Below are positions 26,852-35,582 of a DNA stretch of 64,000 nt, piece after piece. A program made the translations under genes and the position numbers. Source of the DNA: Actinomycetes bacterium (GTDB taxonomy: Bacteria > Actinomycetota > Acidimicrobiia > Acidimicrobiales > Ilumatobacteraceae). The notes under the pieces were generated by a model, which was not told the origin of the DNA, searched no databases, and worked only from the letters and a program-made list of their open reading frames with translations. The stretch spans positions 1 to 64,000 of the forward strand of contig JANYCT010000055.1 of the NCBI GenBank assembly GCA_025360105.1, given 5' to 3'. How positions within the stretch are numbered: position 1 is the first letter of the stretch; every line of letters begins with the position of its first letter.

Positions 26852-28099
26852 TCAGATGTAGACGGGGAAGCGGGCGCACAAGGCCCCGACCCTCTGGCGC
26901 ACATCGGCGAGTACCGCCGAGTCCGTGCGTCCGCGTAGTGCTTCTGCGATGAGCGCAGCGATTTCGTTCATCTCCGCGAGTTGCATGCCCTGCGTCGTGA
27001 CGCTCGGTGTACCGATGCGCACGCCGCTGGTGACGAACGGGCTGCGCGTGTCGTTGGGAACAGTGTTTTTGTTCAGCGTGATGCCCGCTTCGTCGAGCAC
27101 GCTCTGGGCTTCCTTGCCGGTGAGTTCGGCGTCGAAGGGGCGCAGGTCTACCACCATCAGGTGGTTGTCGGTGCCGCCGCTCACGAGGCGGAATCCCTGA
27201 TGCGCCAACGCAGCGGCGAGTGCCGAAGCATTGGCAACGATCTGCGCGGCGTACACGGCGAAGCTCGGATGCATCGCCTCACGGAACGCAACGGCCTTGC
27301 CGGCAATAGCGTGCTCGAGGGGACCACCCTGGCTGCCCGGGAAGACGGCCTTGTCGATCTTCGCGGCGTGCTCGGCCTTGGAAAGAATGCACCCGCCACG
27401 CGGGCCACGCAGGGTCTTGTGGGTGGTGAACGTGACCACGTCGGCAAACGGCACTGGGTTCGGATGCGCGCCACCTGCGATCAGGCCGGCCAGATGAGCA
27501 ACATCGAACATGAGCAACGCGCCCACTTCATCGGCGACGCTCTTGAACACCTCGGGGTCGAGCCGGCGTGGATAGCTCGTCGTGCCCGCGACGATCATCT
27601 TCGGGCGATGCTCGAGCGCAAGGTCGCGCATCGCGTCGTAGTCGATTCGCTCGTCGCTCGGATCCACCTTGTATGACACGAAGTTGTAGAAGATTCCGCT
27701 CGCGTTCACCGGCGACCCATGGGTGAGGTGTCCACCGTGGTCGAGGCTGAGGCCCATGATCGTGTCGCCCTTGTCGAGCATGCCGAGATACACGGCCATG
27801 TTCGCGCTTGCACCGCTGTGCGGCTGCACGTTGGCGTGTTCGGCCCCGAAGAGCTCCTTGACTCGTGAGATGGCGAGCGCCTCAATGTCGTCGACGATGG
27901 CATTGCCACCGTAGTAGCGCTTGCCGGGATACCCCTCGGAGTACTTGTTCGTGAGCACCGAAGCCGTGGCACGCATCACCGCCGGCGAGGTGAAGTTCTC
28001 GCTCGCGATGAGCTGCAGGCCCGTTGATTGGCGAACGAGTTCGCGGTCGATGAGGTCAAAGACAGCAGTATCGGGTTCGCGATCAGATGGCCACGGCAT
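26852..28099 (-). CDS. glyA: Serine hydroxymethyltransferase GlyA
   Basis: PLP enzyme of 415 residues interconverting serine and glycine with tetrahydrofolate, the main source of one-carbon units. Visible are [15 protein letters not shown], the glycine-rich [29 protein letters not shown] and the PLP lysine in [14 protein letters not shown]. Length is normal. It lies 39 bp upstream of wecA and 45 bp downstream of rpiB on the same strand. I saw no glycine riboswitch before it; the 45-bp gap is too short. Confidence 0.96.
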   Translation of the reverse strand: MPWPSDREPDTAVFDLIDRELVRQSTGLQLIASENFTSPAVMRATASVLTNKYSEGYPGKRYYGGNAIVDDIEALAISRVKELFGAEHANVQPHSGASANMAVYLGMLDKGDTIMGLSLDHGGHLTHGSPVNASGIFYNFVSYKVDPSDERIDYDAMRDLALEHRPKMIVAGTTSYPRRLDPEVFKSVADEVGALLMFDVAHLAGLIAGGAHPNPVPFADVVTFTTHKTLRGPRGGCILSKAEHAAKIDKAVFPGSQGGPLEHAIAGKAVAFREAMHPSFAVYAAQIVANASALAAALAHQGFRLVSGGTDNHLMVVDLRPFDAELTGKEAQSVLDEAGITLNKNTVPNDTRSPFVTSGVRIGTPSVTTQGMQLAEMNEIAALIAEALRGRTDSAVLADVRQRVGALCARFPVYI

Positions 28100-28144
28100 G
28101 GTGATGTCTCCTGTGTGAGATGGGGTGCAGGTGGGTCCATCGCA

Positions 28145-28600
28145 TCAGCGGAAGGACTCCTGAGTTTCGATTTCCGTGATCTGGGCGACACGGCGTTGGT
28201 GGCGGCCGCCTTCGAATGGTGTCTCGAGAAAGATTGCCAAGATCTCCTCAGCCAGGCCTTCGCCCACCACACGAGCGCCCATGCTCAGCACGTTTGCATT
28301 GTTGTGCTGGCGAGCCATGCGCGCCGTGTACAAGTCGTTGCACAGCGCGGCGCGAACACCCCGCACCTTGTTCGCTGCGAGTTGCTCGCCCTGCCCGCTG
28401 CCGCCGAGCACAATGCCCAGATCCGCGTCGCCGTCGCGCACGCTGCGACCGACCCCCGCGCAGATGGGCGGGTAATCACAACTCGCTGTGCTGTGGGTGC
28501 CGTGGTCGTCGACCGTATGCCCGCCCGCTTGCAGGACACCGATGAGATGCTGCTTGAGTTCGTAGCCGGCGTGGTCGGACCCGATCGCGATGCGTGACAC
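28145..28600 (-). CDS. rpiB: Ribose-5-phosphate isomerase B
   Basis: Interconverts ribose-5-phosphate and ribulose-5-phosphate. The 151-residue protein has the RpiB N-terminus MSRIAIGSDHAGYELK, HTVDDHGTHS, and LGGSGQGEQLAANKVRGVRA. Glu72 in GQGEQ corresponds to the catalytic glutamate of Mycobacterium tuberculosis RpiB, while E. coli-type enzymes use a cysteine nearby. It is the first gene of the minus-strand run that leads to the ATP synthase genes and diverges from the thiolase-like gene. Confidence 0.94.
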   Translation of the reverse strand: MSRIAIGSDHAGYELKQHLIGVLQAGGHTVDDHGTHSTASCDYPPICAGVGRSVRDGDADLGIVLGGSGQGEQLAANKVRGVRAALCNDLYTARMARQHNNANVLSMGARVVGEGLAEEILAIFLETPFEGGRHQRRVAQITEIETQESFR

Positions 28601-28697
28601 ACGGCGAGTGTAGAGCGATGAACTGCGCTCACCTCAAACGTGCAAATGGAAGCGTCGCCACAGGACATGGCCGAAATTGGTCATAACCTCGGCTGCT

Positions 28698-30182
28698 ATG
28701 CCTATCGACCCCCGCACCCCCGTGCTCATCGGCGGCGGCCAGTACGCACACCATGCCGCAGGCCTCGATGATGCCCTGCATCCAGTTGCGTTAATGGCTG
28801 AGGCCGTCGCTCGGGCCACAGCCGACGCAGGACTCTCCACAATGCCGAACCCCGATTCGATTCGCGTCGTGAGCCTGCTCAGCTGGCGATACGGCGATCC
28901 CGCGTACGTACTCGCACAGCATCTCGGTCTCACACCGCGCGAGACCGTACTCACCACCAACGGCGGCAACAGTCCGCAAACGCTCGTGAACACCTCTGCC
29001 GGGCACATTCAATCCGGCGAGATCGACCTCGCGATTCTCGCCGGCGGCGAGGCATACCGATCGCGCATTCGGGCTCGTCGTGATGGATTCGAACTGCCAT
29101 GGCCAAAGGCACCCGAGGGCCAGCTGCCCCGAGTGCTCGGCCACGACCTCGACATGAGTAACCCGATCGAACGGGCCCACGGCATCGTCATGCCGGTACA
29201 GGTGTATCCCATCTTCGAGACGGCCATTCGAGCCGCGGCCGGACGCTCCGTGGAAGCACAGCAGCGCATCAGCAGCGAGCTGTGGGCGCGGTTCAGCAAC
29301 GTGGCCGCAGCCAACCCGAACGCGTGGCGACAGCAGGCGCGCACCGCTGACGACATCCGCACGCCCAGCTCCGCGAATCGAATGATCGGCTTTCCTTACA
29401 CGAAATACATGAACTCGAACAACGATGTCGACATGGGCGCCGCGCTCATCATGTGCAGCGTCGAGAAGGCACAGTCGCTTGGCGTGCCCCGTGATCGGTG
29501 GGTTTTCATTCACGCCGGAGTCGATTGCCACGAGCACCAGTTCATGTCGAATCGCGACAACTTCGCGACGACGCCGGCCATCGAACTCGGTGGCCGTGCA
29601 GCACTCGAATTGGCCGGTATGAACATCGACGACATCGACATTGTCGACCTCTACAGCTGCTTCCCCTCGGCGGTACAGCTGGGCGCCCAGTCGCTCGGGC
29701 TGTCGTTGGATCGTCAGCTCACCCGCACCGGTGGGCTTCCGTTTGCCGGCGGACCGTGGAACAACTACGTGATGCACGCCATTGCCACCACCATCAACGA
29801 TCTCCGTTCAGGTGCCGGCACCAACGCGCTGGTGTGGGGAAACGGCGGCTACGCCACCAAGCACTCATTCGGTATCTACAGCACCAGCGAGCCGCTTCAG
29901 GGATTTAGGCACGGCTCACCACAAGCGCAGATCGACGCGATGCCACGACGCGAGTTGGCCGATGGCCCCGACGCCGCCGGTCCGGTCACCATCGAGGCAT
30001 ACACCGTGATGCACGATCGTGACGGCAACCCAGAGACCGCGTTCGTCGCCTGTCGCCTGGCAGATGGCCGCCGAGCCTGGGGCGCATCCACCGCTGCCGC
30101 ACTCGCCGCCGCGATGTGCGTCGGCGAGTGGGTCGGACGCTCGGCCACCCTCGATGCCGAGGGCGCGCTCACCATCGCATGA
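28698..30182 (+). CDS. Thiolase-like protein (TLP1/SCP2-type) with extra C-terminal domain
   Basis: A 494-residue thiolase-superfamily protein. The N-terminus PRTPVLIGGGQYAHH and the C-terminal NGGYATKHSFGIYST mark the fold. The nucleophile-loop cysteine expected in thiolases is absent: the segment reads TTNGGNSPQTLVNTSAGHIQ. After the thiolase core come about 80 residues (GPVTIEAYTVMHDRDGNPE onward) that look like the additional OB-like domain of mycobacterial thiolase-like protein type 1. A classical thiolytic reaction is therefore doubtful; acyl-CoA or steroid-related binding is possible. ATG 28698 is chosen over an upstream start seven codons earlier. Confidence 0.8.
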   Translation: MPIDPRTPVLIGGGQYAHHAAGLDDALHPVALMAEAVARATADAGLSTMPNPDSIRVVSLLSWRYGDPAYVLAQHLGLTPRETVLTTNGGNSPQTLVNTSAGHIQSGEIDLAILAGGEAYRSRIRARRDGFELPWPKAPEGQLPRVLGHDLDMSNPIERAHGIVMPVQVYPIFETAIRAAAGRSVEAQQRISSELWARFSNVAAANPNAWRQQARTADDIRTPSSANRMIGFPYTKYMNSNNDVDMGAALIMCSVEKAQSLGVPRDRWVFIHAGVDCHEHQFMSNRDNFATTPAIELGGRAALELAGMNIDDIDIVDLYSCFPSAVQLGAQSLGLSLDRQLTRTGGLPFAGGPWNNYVMHAIATTINDLRSGAGTNALVWGNGGYATKHSFGIYSTSEPLQGFRHGSPQAQIDAMPRRELADGPDAAGPVTIEAYTVMHDRDGNPETAFVACRLADGRRAWGASTAAALAAAMCVGEWVGRSATLDAEGALTIA

Positions 30183-30211
30183 CGCGGTGCGCGAATGGCA
30201 TGCTCTAGACC

Positions 30212-31156
30212 ATGCCCGCAACGACTCCGATACCGCCCTCCATCATCCTCGACTGCGATCCGGGTCATGACGACGCAATCGCGATCGTCGTCGCCGCGCA
30301 GCACACGAATCTGCTGGGAATCACTACGGTTGCCGGCAACGCTCCGCTCACGCTCACCACACGTAACGCACTCATCATGACCGACCTACTCGGTATCGAC
30401 ACACCGGTGCACAGCGGCGCCGAACGACCGCTCGTTGCGCCGCCGCGACACGCCGGATACGTGCACGGCGCGAGCGGCCTCGATGGCGCCGATCTGCCCG
30501 AACCGAGCCGACCCGTCGACAGCAACCATGCAATCGACTTCATCATCGATACCTGTCGCAACACCGAGGGCGTGTGGCTGGTGCCCATCGGCCCGCTCAC
30601 CAACATTGCATTGGCGCTGCGGGCCGCACCCGACCTCGCTGGCCGCATCGCCGGTATCTCGTTGATGGGGGGCGGCACGTTCGGCAACCGCACTGCTGCT
30701 GCCGAGTTCAACCTGTGGGCCGACCCGGAGGCCGCGGCGATGGTGTTCGACTACGGCGGGCCGTTGATGATGAGCGGTCTCGATGTGACCCATCAGTTTC
30801 AGGCGACGCCCGATCGCGTCGACAAAGTCCGCGCCTTACCCGGCCGCCTCGCCGAACTGCTCGCAGATCTGCTCGTGTTCTTCAGCCACACCTACACGAC
30901 GCGGCACGACGACATGGGTGGCGCAGCGGTGCACGATCCGATCGCCGTCATGGCGCTCACCCACCCCGAGTTGTTCACCGTCGTGCGGCGGCACGTGGTC
31001 ATCGAGGTATGGGGCGAGCACACACGCGGTATGACGCTGATCGATCAGAGGTCTCTGATCGAGCGTCGCCCGCCAAACTGCGACATGCTCACCCATGTCG
31101 ATGCCGACGCGGCCTTTGACGTGATCGTGCGAGCCATCGCCGCATTCAGCCGCTGA
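30212..31156 (+). CDS. Inosine-uridine-type nucleoside hydrolase
   Basis: A 314-residue N-ribohydrolase of nucleoside salvage. The calcium-binding N-terminal signature DCDPGHDDAIAI is complete, with TTVAGN, IGPLTNIALAL, SLMGGG and AEFNLWADPEAAAMV following in the usual order. The C-terminal Asp of the metal site is in AAVHDPIAVMAL. The base specificity cannot be told. It follows the thiolase-like gene by 29 bp and precedes the alcohol dehydrogenase by 38 bp, suggesting an operon. Confidence 0.93.
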   Translation: MPATTPIPPSIILDCDPGHDDAIAIVVAAQHTNLLGITTVAGNAPLTLTTRNALIMTDLLGIDTPVHSGAERPLVAPPRHAGYVHGASGLDGADLPEPSRPVDSNHAIDFIIDTCRNTEGVWLVPIGPLTNIALALRAAPDLAGRIAGISLMGGGTFGNRTAAAEFNLWADPEAAAMVFDYGGPLMMSGLDVTHQFQATPDRVDKVRALPGRLAELLADLLVFFSHTYTTRHDDMGGAAVHDPIAVMALTHPELFTVVRRHVVIEVWGEHTRGMTLIDQRSLIERRPPNCDMLTHVDADAAFDVIVRAIAAFSR

Positions 31157-31194
31157 CCACGATCAGTCGTACGCGGTCGGGTTACTGTCGGCCT

Positions 31195-32241
31195 ATGCGC
31201 GCAGCCGTGATCCGTGATTGGCAACTCCGAGTCGACGACATTGCCGAGCCCACGCCCGGACCTGGCCAGGTGCTGACGAAAGTACTCGCATGTGGAATCT
31301 GTGGGAGTGACTTACATCTCTTGCAGCATGGTCGCGAACAGCGGGCCCTCGCAGAGAAGTTCAGCGAGGGCTTGGCTCCCGAGCCCGTCTCGATGCAGAT
31401 GTTCGTGCCCGAGCGCGACATGGTGATGGGTCACGAGTTCTGTTGCGAGGTCGTCGAACTCGGACACGGAGTCAGCAACCTCACGGTTGGCGATGTGATC
31501 GTGTCGATGCCGGTTGCGTTCGATCACACAGGCCTGCACGGCATTGGTTTCAGCAACACCTACAACGGTGGTTACGCCGAGATGATGGTGCTCAACGAGA
31601 TGATGGGTATCAAGGTGCCGGCAGGGTTACCGCCTGAGCTCGCCTCGCTCACCGAGCCGCTCGCAGTGGGCGTGCACGCCGTGGCAAAGAGTCGTATCAC
31701 CACCGGCGAGTCGGCCATCGTCATCGGACTCGGCCCAGTCGGGCTGGCCTGCATTGCCGAGTTGAAGATGCGCGGTATCGGCCCCATCGTCGCAGCCGAC
31801 TTCTCCCCCAAGCGCCGTGCCTTGGCCGAGACCATGGGGGCCGACATTGTCGTGGACCCGCGCGAGACCACTGCGATCGACGCGTGGCGCCAGGCGGACG
31901 GCATGCGTCCGGTCGTGATCTTCGAAGCGGTCGGCGTGCCGGGCATGATCAACGAGGCGATGCGCGTCGCCCCACGGAACAGCCGCATTCTCGTTGTTGG
32001 TGTGTGCATGCAGCAGGACATCATCCACCCGATGCTGGGCATCAAGGGCGAGTTGAACATTCAGTTCGCACTGGGCTACGAGCCAACCGAGTTTGCTGCC
32101 GCGCTCGAGGCCATCGCCGATGGCAAGGTTGATTTGTCGTCGTGGATCACTGGAACGGTGGACATCAGTGGCGTGCCGCAGGCCTTCGTCGATCTTGGCA
32201 ACCCCGAGGCACACGCCAAGGTCCTGGTGACGCCCCACTAG
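31195..32241 (+). CDS. Zinc-type alcohol dehydrogenase (MDR family)
   Basis: A 348-residue NAD(P)-dependent medium-chain dehydrogenase. Catalytic-zinc ligands are in ACGICGSDLH and VMGHEFCCEVVELG. The Rossmann motif VIGLGPVGLACIAEL is present, and Asp in VAADFSPKRRAL favours NAD. Instead of the four-cysteine structural-zinc lobe there is an acidic/hydrophobic insert (REQRALAEKFSEGLAPEP), so the structural zinc is probably absent. Substrate unknown. The S9 peptidase gene follows 24 bp later. Confidence 0.88.
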   Translation: MRAAVIRDWQLRVDDIAEPTPGPGQVLTKVLACGICGSDLHLLQHGREQRALAEKFSEGLAPEPVSMQMFVPERDMVMGHEFCCEVVELGHGVSNLTVGDVIVSMPVAFDHTGLHGIGFSNTYNGGYAEMMVLNEMMGIKVPAGLPPELASLTEPLAVGVHAVAKSRITTGESAIVIGLGPVGLACIAELKMRGIGPIVAADFSPKRRALAETMGADIVVDPRETTAIDAWRQADGMRPVVIFEAVGVPGMINEAMRVAPRNSRILVVGVCMQQDIIHPMLGIKGELNIQFALGYEPTEFAAALEAIADGKVDLSSWITGTVDISGVPQAFVDLGNPEAHAKVLVTPH

Positions 32242-32265
32242 CGTGTGGTGGGCTGCGAACTCGAC

Positions 32266-34398
32266 ATGAACGACCTCGACCTCACCTTTCCACGACAGTA
32301 CGCACGTACGCAGCGACTCACGCTCGGCGAGCCGCGCACGGTCACTGTCTCACCCGATGGCATGCGAGTCGTGTTCTGCCGCAGCGAAGCCGGCGACGAC
32401 CCCGTGAACTGCCTCTGGGTGCTCGATCTCGCCACCGGACGCGAGCGAATGGTGGCCGATCCTCGCCAATTGCTGGCCGCACACAACCCCGCCCACACGA
32501 CGGGTGACCTGCCCGTCGAGGAACTCGCACGGCGCGAGAGAGCCCGCGAGAGCGCAGGCGGCGTGGTGGCGTATGCCACCGATGCAGCGGTGACGGTGGC
32601 GGCGTTCTCGCTGAACGGTCGACTCTTTGGCGCAGGCCTCATCAGCGGCGGCGCTCGCGAGCTCACGGTGCAGGGCCCTGTGTTCGACCCGCGCCCTGAC
32701 CCCACGGCCCAACGCGTTGCCTACGTGAGCGGCACCACATTGCGAATCGGCGAACTCGACAACAGTAGTTGGGAGCTCGCTGCCGAGGCCAACGACCATG
32801 ACCACATAGTCACCTGGGGCAGCGCTGAGTTCGTCGCAGCCGAGGAAATGGGTCGCCACCGCGGCTTTTGGTGGTCACCCGATGGTTCCCGCATCGCAGC
32901 AGCGCGTGTCGATACTTCTCCGGTAGCGACGTGGTACATCGCCGATCCGGCGCATCCGGATGCCCTGCCCGCCGAGCACAGGTATCCGTCAGCGGGCACC
33001 GACAACGCGGTCGTTTCGCTCCATATCTTTACCGTTGCAAACGCCTCGTTTGTCGATCGATCGCCGATCACGGTGCAGTGGGACAGCGACTCGTACCCAT
33101 ACCTTGCCAGCGTCATCTGGGCCGCCACCGAACGACTGCTCCTCACGGTTCAGTCGCGTGATCAGACCGAGTTGCTGGTGCTCGAAGCCGATCCTGGAAC
33201 CGGTGAGACCACCGTACTCTTTCACGACACCAACGATCAGTGGGTCGAGCTGGTGTCTGGCACCCCGGCGCTGATGGCCGATGGGCGTCTGGTGATGGCG
33301 GGCGATCGCGCCGGAGCGATGCGTCTGCTCATCGGAGGCGAGGAACAGTCGCCGCCGAATGTGCAGGTGCGCTCGATCTCCGGGGTCACCGCCGACGCGG
33401 TTACGTTCGTGGCCAATCCAATCGACGACCCAACGGTGCATCACGTGTGGCGGTGGACGCCCGATGTCGGATGCGAGTGTCTCACGTCTGAACCGGGCGT
33501 GCATCAGGCCACCGTCGGTGGAACTACCACTGCCATCCGCTCTGCCACGCTCGATACGCACGGCGCAGCCCTGCGCGTCGGCGGGCTCACCATCGGCTCC
33601 AACGCGCACACGGCACTCGTGGAACCCAACGTGACCATCTACCGCGTAGGCGACGACGACCTCGCTGTTGCCGTCGTGCTACCGCACGGCCCCATCACCG
33701 GCCCGCTGCCCGTGTTGCTCGATCCCTACGGCGGCCCGCACGCGCAACGCGTGCTGAGCGCAAAGAGCGCATATCTTTCCTCGCAATGGTTCGCCGATCA
33801 GGGTTTCGCTGTCATCGTCATCGATGGCCGTGGCACACCAGGACGAGGTACCGAATGGGAGCGCGCCGTGCACCACGACCTCGCCGGACCGGTGCTCGAC
33901 GATCAGGTGCGCGCCCTCGAGGCCGTGACCGAGGCGCTTGCTGCCGAGGGCATTCAACTCGATCGCGAGCGGGTCGGAATCCGCGGATGGAGCTTTGGCG
34001 GATACCTCGCTGCGCTCGCGGTGCTGCAACGTCCCGACATCTTCCATGCCGCCGTGGCCGGCGCGCCCGTGACTGAGTGGCGCCTCTACGACACGCACTA
34101 CACCGAGCGGTATCTGGGTGATCCATTCAGTGACCCTGCCCCGTACGATCGCTCATCTCTGATCGGCTTGGCCGGCCAATTGACTCGTCCGCTGTTGCTC
34201 ATCCACGGTCTCGCCGACGACAACGTGGTCGCTGCGCACACGCTGCAACTGTCCTCGGCTCTGCTCGCCGCCGGCAGACCGCATGAGGTGCTCCCATTGT
34301 CGGGCGTGACCCATATGACACCGCAGGAGGTCGTCGCGGAGAACCTGCTGCTGCACCAGCTCGAGTTTTTCCGCCGTTCGTTGCAGATCGATCCCTGA
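32266..34398 (+). CDS. S9B-family dipeptidyl peptidase IV-like peptidase
   Basis: A 710-residue serine peptidase, larger than the first S9 enzyme in the window. The N-terminal 470 residues are a DPP IV-type beta-propeller (TVSPDGMRVVFCRS, WWSPDGSRIAAARVD, the latter near the substrate Glu segment AAEEMGRHRGF). The catalytic domain has LLDPYGGPHAQRV, GIRGWSFGGYLAAL (nucleophile Ser), HGLADDNVV (Asp) and LSGVTHMTP (His). The EE dipeptide in the propeller supports dipeptidyl-peptidase action on free N-termini. No signal peptide is seen. ATG 32266 is used; GTG 32245 is an alternative. Confidence 0.9.
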   Translation: MNDLDLTFPRQYARTQRLTLGEPRTVTVSPDGMRVVFCRSEAGDDPVNCLWVLDLATGRERMVADPRQLLAAHNPAHTTGDLPVEELARRERARESAGGVVAYATDAAVTVAAFSLNGRLFGAGLISGGARELTVQGPVFDPRPDPTAQRVAYVSGTTLRIGELDNSSWELAAEANDHDHIVTWGSAEFVAAEEMGRHRGFWWSPDGSRIAAARVDTSPVATWYIADPAHPDALPAEHRYPSAGTDNAVVSLHIFTVANASFVDRSPITVQWDSDSYPYLASVIWAATERLLLTVQSRDQTELLVLEADPGTGETTVLFHDTNDQWVELVSGTPALMADGRLVMAGDRAGAMRLLIGGEEQSPPNVQVRSISGVTADAVTFVANPIDDPTVHHVWRWTPDVGCECLTSEPGVHQATVGGTTTAIRSATLDTHGAALRVGGLTIGSNAHTALVEPNVTIYRVGDDDLAVAVVLPHGPITGPLPVLLDPYGGPHAQRVLSAKSAYLSSQWFADQGFAVIVIDGRGTPGRGTEWERAVHHDLAGPVLDDQVRALEAVTEALAAEGIQLDRERVGIRGWSFGGYLAALAVLQRPDIFHAAVAGAPVTEWRLYDTHYTERYLGDPFSDPAPYDRSSLIGLAGQLTRPLLLIHGLADDNVVAAHTLQLSSALLAAGRPHEVLPLSGVTHMTPQEVVAENLLLHQLEFFRRSLQIDP

Positions 34399-34427
34399 GC
34401 CAGGGGCTACGTCGGTTGATGTGAACT

Positions 34428-34564
34428 CCGGCCGTTCGGGCGCGCTCCGCGCCAGCACGTGGCGCACGACGCGCCCAACAACACAGTGTCGGCTGCCTCC
34501 CCCGGCCGTTCGGGCGCGCTCCGCGCCAGTACCTGGCGCACGACGCGCCCAACAACCCAGTGTC
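34428..34564. repeat. Pair of 63-bp palindromic repeats (REP-like)
   Basis: Two direct copies, 34428-34490 and 34502-34564, differ at only three bases. Each can fold into a stem-loop. In copy 1, GGGCGCG (34438-34444) pairs with CGCGCCC (34470-34476), and inside it GCGCCA (34449-34454) pairs with TGGCGC (34460-34465). In copy 2 two of the three changes fall in the tip and lengthen the inner stem to GCGCCAG/CTGGCGC. They fill the gap between two convergent genes, the usual place for REP-type elements; a role in transcription termination is also possible. Confidence 0.85.
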
Positions 34565-34565
34565 C

Positions 34566-34614
34566 ACGACGGACGACGGACGACGGACGACGGACGACGG
34601 ACGGCGGACGGCGG
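34566..34614. repeat. Seven tandem 7-bp units (microsatellite)
   Basis: Five copies of ACGACGG followed by two of ACGGCGG, directly next to the second 63-bp repeat and 23 bp before the prmC stop. The unit is not a multiple of three and the array is non-coding. Together with the palindromic pair it takes up nearly the whole 239-bp gap at 34399-34637, in which I see no gene. Confidence 0.9.
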
Positions 34615-34637
34615 GGCACGCGGGGCTGGCAGGCGGT

Positions 34638-35582
34638 TCAGCGGTGGGCGATGGCAATGCGGTCGCGGCCGGTGAGATCGGGGCGGATCTCGACTCCGGT
34701 GAGGCCGGCGTCGCCGAGCAGCGCAGCGACCGCGCCACCCTGAGTCGCACCGATCTCAAGCACCAGGCATCCACCTGGTCGCAACCATTGGAACGCGCCG
34801 ACGGTGATCGCGCGTGTATCGCGGAGACCATCGTCGCCACTGAACAGGGCCAGATGCGGCTCCCAGCGATCAACGTCGTCATGCACCTGCGGGTCGTTGT
34901 CTGCAATATAGGGCGGGTTGGCGACCACGAGATCCAGCGACCCGCGCAGGTCTGCTGGCAATGCGTCGAACCACGAACCCTGCACGATGCGCACCATCGG
35001 CGCACCGGGTCCGACGCCGACCAGGTTCGCCGATGCCACCGCGATCGCGTCGGGGGACACATCGGCGAGCCAGACCGTGCACGAGCCGCAGGGCAACTCG
35101 GCAGCGAACGACAATCCGATGGCACCGCTACCGGTGCCGAGATCCACAATCTGCAGCGGCTCGCCTCTTGCGGATTCGAGCATGGCCCGCGACAGACCGA
35201 GCGCGATTTCGCAGACCCACTCGGTCTCGGGCCGCGGGATCAGCACCCGCTGATCGATCATCAGGTCGAGGCGACGGAACTGCCATCGGCCCAGCACGTA
35301 TTGCAGGGGCTCGCCGGCTTGACGACGGGCAATCATTGCATCGAGGTGCACAACCATCGCGTGAGCCGCGGGTTCATCGAGCTCCGCAGTGAACTCAGCG
35401 CCGTCATACCCACTCGCGACCTCGCACATCCATCGCGCGTGGTTGCGATCAACGAGAACCTCGGTGGTCTCGGCCAGCAATTCACGCCACGTGACCGTGG
35501 AGCCATTCGCGAACATCGAGAGGTCAACATCGATGTCGCGATCGTCGTCGACGTCGAAGCCGAAATCGTCTCGGTCAGTCAT
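34638..35582 (-). CDS. prmC: Release-factor glutamine methyltransferase PrmC (HemK)
   Basis: Methylates the Gln of the GGQ motif in release factors using S-adenosylmethionine. The 314-residue protein has an N-terminal helical domain, QYVLGRWQFRRLDLMIDQRV with the typical IPRPETEW, the SAM-binding IVDLGTGSGAIGLS and the catalytic NPPY in VVANPPYIADNDP. The first 25 residues are very acidic (DFDVDDDRDIDVD-like) and not conserved. ATG 35582 lies inside the end of prfA (8-bp overlap), which fits the usual prfA-prmC coupling. Confidence 0.94.
   Translation of the reverse strand: MTDRDDFGFDVDDDRDIDVDLSMFANGSTVTWRELLAETTEVLVDRNHARWMCEVASGYDGAEFTAELDEPAAHAMVVHLDAMIARRQAGEPLQYVLGRWQFRRLDLMIDQRVLIPRPETEWVCEIALGLSRAMLESARGEPLQIVDLGTGSGAIGLSFAAELPCGSCTVWLADVSPDAIAVASANLVGVGPGAPMVRIVQGSWFDALPADLRGSLDLVVANPPYIADNDPQVHDDVDRWEPHLALFSGDDGLRDTRAITVGAFQWLRPGGCLVLEIGATQGGAVAALLGDAGLTGVEIRPDLTGRDRIAIAHR

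Noticed and set aside
28100-28144. Glycine riboswitch before glyA
   Set aside because: The gap is only 45 bp, too short for a tandem aptamer, and no conserved core was seen.
34430-34614. CRISPR-like array
   Set aside because: Only two long repeats separated by 11 bp, and a heptamer array without spacers; no cas gene in the window.
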